Under the pieces are notes generated by a model. That model did no database searches and was not told the origin of the DNA. It saw only the letters and a program-made list of their open reading frames with translations. Shown here piece after piece: positions 9,179-21,795 of a stretch of 21,795 nt of DNA. The stretch's first letter is position 1; each line of letters opens with the position of its first letter. The translations under genes were made by a program, and so were the position numbers. Source of the stretch: Gymnopilus junonius (lineage: Eukaryota > Basidiomycota > Agaricomycetes > Agaricales > Galerinaceae); the NCBI GenBank assembly GCA_015501075.1, contig JADNYJ010000521.1, forward strand, positions 1-21,795. The letters are read 5' to 3'.

Positions 9179-9400
9179 TGATCTAATAATAGATCAGCAC
9201 ATCGAAAACTTTGAACGGTTTATATAACCTTTCCCTCCCAGATGGACAACCCCAAGATTTCATCTTATACTGTAACAGAGGTTTTGTACCAAGTCATAGA
9301 CCAAAAATTATATGACTGAAGACATTTTTGGAGAGTTTTTTAGGCATCACACGCAGGCGCTAAAGTAGGTCTCCTTTGCAAGCGATGTTGCTTCAGGACG
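9179..9400 (+). repeat. Diverged direct copy B of the unidentified sequence
   Basis: Positions 9181-9201 are identical to 5273-5293 over 21 nt, and the similarity continues imperfectly to about 9400 (to about 5490 in copy A), including AGGCGCTA-like blocks. TGATCTA ATAA TAGATCA at 9179-9196 is a perfect short hairpin. Read in the plus direction, the copy has stops and needs frame changes to give a peptide like the tail of copy A, so it is non-coding now. Confidence 0.6.
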
Positions 9401-9669
9401 ATCAATTTACTTTTTCAGCAAGGTCTATCCTTTTCAACGAGCTGAATATTTGCTAATTTGTATAGCAAGTTTTGGATGATGACGATGATGACCAGCAGGC
9501 AGGAGGGCTATTTTGGAGCCTCACATGCCAGTGCATGCGATACCCATAATGCACGATATCTTTAGTTTTCTCCTGTCGGCCCATTCAGAAGAATCATCCC
9601 CTTGACTACAGTCCTTGTAGCAGATCGATATCATTCAAATTTTGAAAATTACTCTCAATCCCCATAGCC

Positions 9670-9978
9670 ATGTCTTACTGTCATTGTCTACTACCGTCGG
9701 TGATATTTCAGGCCTTTGACGATGTGAAGTTGGACGACTTGCAGAGTGCTGGCACTGTGCAAGGCATCACGGTGCAGCCTGCCAAGCCTCAGGGCACTGG
9801 CTTGCGACGCCTACCGGTAAGAAATTTTCGGCATGCTCATGCTGGGGTTCAGACAAACTCCGCTCAGGAGGGAAGGCCACGGCCAACTGGCTTGTTGAGG
9901 GCTCTTCCCTTCCACGGGCTTAATTCTTGGGCTGGTGATAACCCTGGACCTGAGGTGCGCCCACCTTCTTATTCGTAA
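9670..9978 (+). CDS. Doubtful small ORF of unknown function
   Basis: ATG at 9670 (AGCCATGT) opens an uninterrupted 102-residue frame: MSYCHCLLPSVIFQ, then AFDDVKLDDLQSAG and a Pro/Gly/Arg-rich tail. No domain, signal peptide or CaaX ending is recognised. Splice-like signals are present (GTAAGA at 9816 and CTCAG before about 9868). An alternative is therefore a fragment of a spliced gene running from about 9712 (after TTTCAG) through two exons. It stands alone between repeat copy B and the 3' end of the homeodomain gene. It may be spurious. Confidence 0.25.
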   Translation: MSYCHCLLPSVIFQAFDDVKLDDLQSAGTVQGITVQPAKPQGTGLRRLPVRNFRHAHAGVQTNSAQEGRPRPTGLLRALPFHGLNSWAGDNPGPEVRPPSYS

Positions 9979-10448
9979 GTTATGCGAAGATGCCTTGCTA
10001 TGTCGACGACGTTCACTGATGCATCCATTTTTGGTTAGGAGATTTCCATAAATGCTAGTATGTCAAGAAAAAATAGACACGTTCATGGATAATTTAAATT
10101 GTTCATTGCACACTGGTATCATTCATTGCGTTGCGAAAAGTATAGAAAAGGAGGGAGGTATCTGCGATGGAAGGAGAAGCACTGAGCGGAACCGTACGTA
10201 CCCTATAGCTGCACGGGGGAGGAAAAGAGAAAAAAAGGGGGTAGTGCAAAAGCCCAAGCAAGGCTCGAAGAATAATAAACCATCAACTGCACCGCACCAA
10301 AGACTACTTAATCCAAAAAAGCGTACACAATTTCTCCCCATGAGCTACAAGATCCCTAGTTCTTTTTAAATAAGTTCTCTCCGCGTCCGTTCCTACTCAC
10401 AGATCCACTCCATCCATAATTTTGGTCATGGGTTATTCATGATCATGA
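9979..10448. other. Spacer between the small ORF and the homeodomain gene 3' end
   Basis: AT- and A-rich sequence without a convincing gene. It should contain the 3' UTR of the minus-strand homeodomain gene. Confidence 0.5.
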
Positions 10449-10454
10449 TCATGT
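10439..10454. repeat. CATGATCATGATCATG palindrome at the homeodomain stop codon
   Basis: A perfect 16-bp palindrome made of repeated ATG/CAT units overlaps the TGA stop of the homeodomain gene and its first 3' UTR bases. It could be a simple repeat. Confidence 0.6.
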
Positions 10455-11662
10455 CCGACGTCCCAATCCACACAGGGCGAGTGCGGCTTTGAACATATCA
10501 TCGTCGTCAACGCCCTTGGGTAGGCCCCCCGACGCCGACAGCGCGGAAAAGCTTGTGTGGGTAGCATTCGTCACCATGTAGCTCCCGTCTGTGCCAGAAG
10601 TCCATCTCCTGTCGTCCTTGCCCCACGTACTAGGTGGCGTGATGGCCTCGTGATCCTCCTCGTCCGTCATATCCGCATCGGATTCTCTCTCTTTCCTGTG
10701 CGAGCGCTCGTGTAACCTCACTTGGCTATGGCTGCTCCTCTCCCTGCGCACCGACCTGCCTCGGGCTTTGGAGGAAGAGGTAGAAATTGAAGTCAAGCTC
10801 GGGGCCCCTGAGCTGCGTCCCCGCTCTCCAAAGCTCGTGGTCAGCCCACTCGCATAGCCATCCTTGTCCGCAAGCCGCGCAGCTGCGCACGCCCACTCGA
10901 GCGTCCGCCTCGTCTTGGCGTCGTTTTTTCCAAAGTCAATAAAGTCCCGCGCGGGAGGGCTGATAGGGGGCGCTAGGGGTGAGGAGGGCATATTGTCCCA
11001 GATGGCTCTGGCGGCAGCATTGGGCAGTCGTGAGGGTGTGCGGGGCACGCCGGAGACGCGGATCTCAGAGCGGGATGCGACGCGGTCAAGAGAGGGGCGG
11101 GAGGAGGTAGTGCTGGTGACGGAAGAGGCGCTACTCCTGCCGCTGGTAGCGCTGAACGGGGGGGAGACAGTGCGCGAGGAGCCCTGGGAGCTGCTGTGCA
11201 GACTGAACGTGTGCAGTGTGCTAGTGATGTTGGGCACGACGTTCGAGTTGCCCCCTAGGCCATTATTGGATGCGGCTGTCTTGCGCTCCGTTTGTCGTTT
11301 ATTCTGGAACCAGATGGTGACGGATTTTATTTCCCTGTTTATATAAACAAGACGCGTATGTCAACAAAGGCGCGTCGCGTATGTGGATTATATTAAGAAC
11401 GGACTGACATTCCACCTGCCTTGGCCACGGCCTCGCGGTCCTCTCGCGACGGGTGCGAGTTCTGGTGGAAGAGATTCTCGAGCATGGTGAGCTGGACATT
11501 GGTGAAGCGCTTGCGGGTCCTCCGGGAGCTGCTGATGACGGTCGCCACGGTGCTGGAGCTCATTGACGCGTCGTCCTCGGAGGAAAAGCTGGTCGCAGAG
11601 GACGTCCTTGAGAGGGGCGGGGGAGGGAGAGAGGCGAAGACAGGGGCTGGGTGCATGGGCAT
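10449..11662 (-). CDS. Homeodomain transcription factor
   Basis: Two exons, 11662-11409 and 11334-10449, joined across a 74-nt GT-AG intron, give 379 residues. The homeodomain covers about residues 47-104: RRTRKRFTNVQLTMLENLF, HPSREDREAVAKAGGM, then helix 3 IKSVTIWFQNKRQTERK. Trp48, Phe49, Asn51 and Arg53 of the standard numbering are present; position 52 is Lys. Spacing is the 60-residue type, not TALE. The intron falls at the start of the third-helix region, splitting the Met codon. The rest of the protein is rich in Ser, Thr and Pro with charged patches (SVRRERSSHSQVRLHERSHR), plausibly disordered regulatory sequence. It would act in the nucleus as a DNA-binding regulator. It resembles the non-mating-type homeodomain regulators of mushroom-forming fungi; the lack of a divergent HD1/HD2 partner argues against a mating-type locus. 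The start is the first ATG in frame (CACCATGC). Confidence 0.92.
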
Positions 11663-11757
11663 GGTGAATTAGGAGGGGAAAAACGAGTGGATAGACCGTA
11701 TTTATGTAAGTTGGTTCAAAATACAAACCATTTTTCATCCAAGCGCGTTTAACGAGT

Positions 11758-11763
11758 CACGTG
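11758..11763. promoter_or_regulatory. CACGTG (E-box) upstream of the homeodomain gene
   Basis: A perfect bHLH-type site (GAGTCACGTGCT) lies 96 bp upstream of the homeodomain start codon. Function is inferred only from the motif and its position. Confidence 0.3.
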
Positions 11764-13266
11764 CTCTCGCGTCTTTTTCTCGCGCTTCTTCATTTTTGAC
11801 GTGTCGTCCGTCTTTCTAGAATCCCAGGCGGGGGATTTGCCGTGTCATTTAGTCTCTGTGGGTCCAAATCAGTCTTCTTGACCGTCGCGTCGTCAGCGCA
11901 GTGCGCGAGCGAGCATTGGCCACCCTCCTCAGGTACGAAAAGGCGCCCACGTATCTCAGATCAGGACCACCGACCGCGAGTTGCTTCCGCGAATGCGATT
12001 CAATTCAATTCTCCTGCATATTTTTAGGGCGTCGATCGAGTTCCGGGGGTTCGTAATAATTGAAGGCGTTCACCATGTCATCATCTCAGTATCGCGTCCT
12101 TGGGCACTGACTACCCTCTATCTTGTGCAATGGTCGAGGCTGGCTTCCAATCTTCCGCGACTAAACTACCCTACCGTCATCTGTGGCCGCATTACAGACT
12201 TTCCGTAAAGTTGATTGTCCTTCTATATGCCTGACAATCTCCAACATTGAGAAGAAGAAAAAAACGTTCAACAAGGAGGCAGCCTGGGAGCCCGAACATC
12301 CCGAAAGGGTGATTTTTCCCAATCAAATCATGACCAAGATGCGTTCGTTGATTGTTCGAGACTTCTCACATGGTTCATCCGGGCAGAGATAAGATGGGGT
12401 TATGAATATTTAAGCGGAATATTGATGGAAACTGAAGGTACATACAACGCATCATAATCATATCAGCAGCTATCATGATAGTACTCCACTGCCAGGTCAG
12501 CATGGCATAGACTCTCATCGTTGTATGGATGAACAACTATGTAGAACTGGAATCTTTAACAAGTACTTGCTTAAGGGTCAGTCCATATAGGTTTCGCGAA
12601 AAGGGAGGTTAGTATCCAAGCAAATTCATCCTTTTTTTTTCCACTGCGCCGCCGGGCCAAGTTGGATTCACACTTTGCTTGCCCAATTGACCCCACACCC
12701 CACATATCCTTCAGGACCATCAAACTCAAGTATTCCTATTCCCTAAGAGGAAGAAAAGAGCCAGAGTCAGACAGAAATAAACAGTGGACACTGCGTCCTC
12801 CGGCGTCGACGTCCAGGCACCTGATTCCTGCGAGTTGACTTGGCTTCCAACCTTGAAGCTTGAGTAACTCCAGAATATGTAACATGTATCAGTTGATTTT
12901 CGATTATCGACTTCGGCCACCCGCCCGTACGTCGTTCACACACGGCAATACCTTTCCTTTCCAAGTTTAGCTGTACCCCCCAAAATAAGAAGAAAAAATC
13001 TAAACGAGGGCGAGGAGTTCGAGAGAAGGAGGGTGAGAACTTGTGCAGAAGCAACTTTGGAAGAGGTGCAGACTCATCAAGCTATGCACAAGCACGGCGT
13101 AATGCGTTTCTGGCTGTGTACTCCCTCGGTATCCGAGGATTCAAGAAGGTGGAAGGTTGGAGGGTTGGAAGGTTCAAAATTGGAGCCCCCTCGAGAAGGA
13201 CTACGAAAAGGCATGCTACCGAGTAAACCGACCGATATTAAGCCAAGGAAGGAGTGCTCAGCGGCC

Positions 13267-13280
13267 CTCTCTCTCTCTCT
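13267..13280. repeat. (CT)7 microsatellite
   Basis: A short perfect CT run in the long spacer, followed by TTCAG. Confidence 0.7.
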
Positions 13281-15618
13281 TCAGATGCCTGATATCTGAT
13301 CCTTGATGCCTGGATTGAGCAGTGTTCACAAAGCTAAGTTAAGCTGAGCTATGTAATTTCGCTACTTTGAAGTTAAAAGCCTCAAGGTGATGGTTGTCGT
13401 GGTTCCGCCGACTCACTCGAGCTCTGAGTCTATAAAGCAAATGTTAACGTTAACACTATAAGTAATTAAATGATTTAAACTTTAGACCGGGATGCTACTT
13501 AGGATCTTTCCATTGTCAACTGTCGGTTTCCGGTTCGGGGTAAGGTGGTGAGTATATAATAGATAGATGACATCGTTGCTGGGACAATGGGCGCTGATGG
13601 GTTGGAATCGAGACTCACGAGTGCTAGTGACTACCTAGTGACGAGTCGACGCGATTCAGATAAGCTCTTGACTTGATGTGAATCATGATCATGAATTTTA
13701 TCCACTTGGGCCGGGTAGCCTGAGGTACTACTTACATACTAGTACGCGCGGCAGACACTTGAGCTGAGGAACCCCGTATCGGGAATTTGAAGAGAGGAAG
13801 AAAATCATGAAATGTACAAATGCAAGACATTGTCGTTTTCGAAGATCGTCGCATTGCATTGCGTTATGCATTGTGCGTTGTACTGCGCCTGTAGCCGGAC
13901 CATGGCAAGGTCAAGGATCAAGGGATCATGACCATGATCTGCGCGCGGATTGTCTGCGGAGGTAAGCTCTTAAGACCACTGGGTCCTGGTAGTATGGTGT
14001 TGGAAATGGAATGGGAATGATATGTAGAGGGCCAGCAGAGGGCCAGGTCTTCAGAGGACGTCAGGTGGGTTCGAACTTTTGCTTCGGGCTCGAAAGGAGA
14101 ATGGAGGATACCACGACTGTGATTTGTGTCTACGTGTAATGCCCCGAGGAGTCAGGACAGAACAGAACTTGAGAGGAGAAGAGGAGCTTGAGGTTTGAGT
14201 CCTGACTTTTGTTGCTATGTAAGGGTTTGAAACTGGGGAGGGAGGGAGCTTGGGCCTTGTTGAAAGCGTGACGAGAACAAAACTTTATTTTATTTGGATG
14301 ATAAAATAGTACTCAAGACCAATTGTAGGAGGGCAGACGACACTTTTGTATAGCTAACAGGCTCTCGACATGAGCAGAGCCGCTGGCGGTGCTTGAACGG
14401 AGGAGCAGGCACCGAGCGCGAGGGGATACAGAGAGGCTCAAAGGTTCTTGAAAGCAAAGTCAATGCAGACGGACGGAGACGGACATATGAGGGCAATCAT
14501 GTGCAGTTTGCTCCCGTGCCTTGGCGTTCCCAAAAGCACCGTTACTTGCCCTCCGCACTTCTAGAACCTGGAAGGCCACCAAGTGGGCCCATGGCCGCTG
14601 AGTGGGAAGAAGAGAAGATCGCGATATTGGGAAATATGACGGGTGTCCATCAGCTTTCTTTCGTCTTTGGACTTCGTGTTCGCTTTTATACATATGAACG
14701 CAGAACGGGGAAGGTTGTACCCTGGTGGAGGGTACCTACAAGAAATTAAACTCTGTGAGCATGTGCGCTGTGGGAGTTGCATTGACAGTTTGGTCGCTCC
14801 AAGATGATGTAGTGACCCTTGGATTTATACACGTCCAGCCAGCAGGATGGAGTAGATATCAGCGGACGTGCGGTGGCAGGACTAGCGCGCTAGCGTTGAC
14901 TTGGGCCAAAGGTTATATGACTTCGTGAAGACAATAAGAGTTTGAGTGGCGGTCGCTAACGTACTTATTGTACGTACGCCCGTCTGCCGCGACTAACTGC
15001 AAGAGGAGGCATGGCTCGAGCGCAGGGTGTGGGTTCTTCCGAGGATAAATCAGAGTTCATGGAGATGAGATGGGCCCCCTCGGCGGTATTGAAAAATGAG
15101 CACAGACCACCTCTGGGATGTCCATCATTAGACAATGCGGCAGCGCAGCAGGATATTTGTGGGCATATGAGGGCCATTGGAAAGATGAGTCATGGACTGA
15201 ATGATTTATCCACCAAGGAGTCGAGATAAAGGCTGAAAGGGGGACTCTGTGGTGTGAGTGGCCGGGTGCGATTAGATTTGTTGATGGATTGCGAAAGAAA
15301 AGACAAAAAGGAAAGCGAAAATAAATTGAAATCAATCACACACTGCATTGGATTCCATCTTGCCAACCCAAGCGTCTATACAGCACCCACTACACTCCTT
15401 TAGCCATTATCTAGAATCGACCTCGAGGCCTGTCTTATTTGGCATTTGGCCTCGAGGCAAGAAGCTGGATACACAGACACCCGTGGCCCTGTCCGAAAGT
15501 TCAACATTCCCCCTTTCCGTCTCCTTTTCATTTCTTCAGCAATCTCATCTCCTCATCATACCCTCTGTTTGTCGCCCAGCGGTGCTTAGCAGAAATCAAG
15601 CACCCGCCATCGTGTTGC

Positions 15619-20622
<5,004 letters not shown>

Positions 20623-21426
20623 TTCTCATCATCTCTCTCATCCTCTCACCGATCTAAATAAAATCCACGAATCATATCAAACATCAAACCAAACACTCCT
20701 TCTATGCATTTGATTACTTTCTCTCTCTGGTCGTCCATCGTCAGCACTTTCTATGCATTATCGTTGTCTTTATCTTATTTGCCGATTATTTTTGTAATGG
20801 CTTTCCACACTCCCTATACTTGACTTTTTTTATTATATTTCCTTTTTTTATCTCCTACTACAAGATTGCTGCGCTATCATCATCATTGCATCTCCGTCGA
20901 TCCTTTCCCTTCTGAAAATAGTTTTTCTTATCTGGATACGTACTTGCTGTCGTGAAATTTAGACCATTCCCTTCACTTTTCGTAATAGTCGGATTATTAT
21001 TCCCCTGCGTGCTGCACCCACCTCATTTGTATGGCCTTATATCGCCTGACCCCGCCGCTTACACTCGTTTTTGGACTTAATGGAGAAGAAATGGAATAAA
21101 AGAATGAATGTCGGATATTATTGAATTATTTTATAGACACGTTCTTTGCCTCTTGTTCACCTCATGTGCGATGGCCCTTTATGTCACACTTCAGTTGTCT
21201 GACTGCTGAGCGCTGGCTGCCTGGCAGAAACTTTGGGCTATATATGTTATTCTCGGATATCTCAGCTCCACTGATGTATTGTACGAATGCGGCGAAAGCT
21301 CGAGGCAAATGTCACTGAACATGTGAGAATCATGATGCATTGCCCCAAACACTATGCCATATCAACCACCGGCGTGGCGTTGTTGCCTTCTGCCATCGTC
21401 CCTTTTTGTATGAAAGTCTCCTCCAG
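20623..21426. other. Kinase 3' UTR and spacer before the second CorA-like gene
   Basis: T-rich sequence with no convincing gene. The last ~45 bp before 21427 match the region upstream of the CorA pseudogene start, so the duplicated unit began before the ATG. Confidence 0.5.
20657..20662 (+). terminator. AATAAA polyadenylation signal of the kinase gene
   Basis: A canonical AATAAA lies 35 nt after the kinase stop codon. Confidence 0.45.
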
Positions 21427-21795
21427 ATGCCTCGCGAGAACAGCCTGAGCGATTCAGAAGGGAGGTCCCTCACACCTGACGCCTCGGATGAAGAGGACGA
21501 CATCTTCGTTTCGCCTTCATCCGCTAATTACCCTCAGCGACCGAATCCGACAATTGGACATGGGCTAGCTGAGCTGGTTCGAGTCACCAGCAAGGCCCAG
21601 TCCAAAAAGTCAATACGCTCAAAAATTTCTAGAGTGAACCCTCTGTCGCCTCGTTCAGGTGGACTTGGACAACCTTCAGGATGGGCGGCCTTACCGCCAA
21701 AGGAGAGATTTCGCACAGCGGTGCGCAAGGTCATGTCGATGCAACGAGGCACAACTTTGCTGGGCAACATAAGTACTGGCATAGGTGCCGAACCT
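21382..21795 (+). repeat. Inverted paralogous segment shared with 8156-8571
   Basis: Partner of the minus-strand segment described above. The match continues to the window end, so the full length of the repeat is unknown. Confidence 0.9.
21427..21795 (+). CDS. CorA-like Mg2+ transporter, 5' part (runs off the window)
   Basis: ATG at 21427 (CTCCAGATGCC) opens 123 codons that stay in frame to the window end: MPRENSLSDSEGRSLTPDAS, an acidic stretch, then SPRSGGL, ERFRTAVRKVMSMQRGTTLL and GNISTGIGAEP. This is the paralog of the pseudogene at 6003-8526 in opposite orientation. It keeps CGA at codon 52 where the other copy has TGA, and nothing in the visible part is broken. The transporter domains lie beyond the window, so the family assignment rests on the paralog, whose later exons carry the CorA GMN motif. 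The N-terminal region is charged and probably cytosolic. This is likely the functional copy. Confidence 0.85.
   Translation, partial: MPRENSLSDSEGRSLTPDASDEEDDIFVSPSSANYPQRPNPTIGHGLAELVRVTSKAQSKKSIRSKISRVNPLSPRSGGLGQPSGWAALPPKERFRTAVRKVMSMQRGTTLLGNISTGIGAEP

Larger units (their letters stand above)
11663..15618. other. 3.9-kb gene-less divergent spacer
   Basis: This lies between the divergent homeodomain and kinase genes. I found no exon chain or recognisable protein, tRNA or transposon end. Visible items are an E-box-like CACGTG at 11758-11763, the palindromes CTATCATGATAG near 12472 and GTTAACGTTAAC near 13443, a (CT)7 tract near 13267, a GCATT-rich stretch near 13850, an ACGTAC-TTATT-GTACGT hairpin near 14959, and pyrimidine-rich sequence at 15505-15565 just before the kinase start. 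It probably holds both promoters and long leaders, and could hold a non-coding transcript. Confidence 0.5.

Noticed and set aside
10449..11662. A mating-type HD locus
   Set aside because: Only one homeodomain gene is present, with no divergent partner and no usual flanking gene in view.
14066..14082. GGGTTCGAACTT, a possible tRNA B-box
   Set aside because: No pairing T-stem and no A-box upstream at tRNA spacing.
21121..21318. Open frame of 65 codons between the kinase and the second CorA-like gene
   Set aside because: No recognisable domain, no promoter context and ordinary spacer composition.
21571..21590. GGTTCGAGTCACC, like the B-box / T-arm of a tRNA gene
   Set aside because: It lies inside the conserved coding frame of the CorA-like gene, and no A-box or acceptor stem is placed correctly around it.

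Overview
The window looks like genomic DNA of a filamentous basidiomycete, probably an Agaricomycete. Protein-coding genes are cut by many short introns (mostly 49-74 nt, GT-AG, one GC-AG), intergenic spacers are pyrimidine-rich, and the encoded families have typical mushroom-forming-fungus architectures: a DHA1 MFS transporter, a cytosol-extended CorA-type Mg2+ transporter, a homeodomain regulator and a PX-AGC kinase. All calls come from reading the sequence and from remembered family patterns. No database search was run.

Layout. 1-1750 is a transposon area: a 1.0-kb hAT-like element that keeps only the 3' end of its transposase gene (622-1625) lies between two near-perfect hairpins with 57-58 nt arms (490-616 and 1629-1750). 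1898-4170 (+) is a 12-exon MFS transporter with a probable one-base deletion in its last exon. 4171-9660 is a decayed segment. It holds a CorA-like Mg2+ transporter pseudogene on the minus strand (6003-8526), a tiny minus-strand ORF (5549-5668), and two diverged direct copies of an unidentified sequence (about 4775-5490 and 9179-9400) either side of it. 9670-9978 (+) is a doubtful small ORF. 10449-11662 (-) is a two-exon homeodomain transcription factor. About 3.9 kb without a recognisable gene follows (11663-15618). 15619-20622 (+) is a large PX-domain AGC protein kinase. The window ends inside a second, apparently intact copy of the CorA-like gene (21427 onward, +), inverted relative to the pseudogene.

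The homeodomain gene and the kinase gene are divergent and share the long spacer. Nothing suggests an operon-like or biosynthetic cluster. The most unusual structure is the hairpin / hAT remnant / hairpin composite at the left end. The other signals worth following are the inverted CorA pair with a CpG-type nonsense mutation in one copy, and eight apparent one-base losses in three genes, most of them in short G or C runs. That bias suggests consensus-sequence error at least as much as gene decay.
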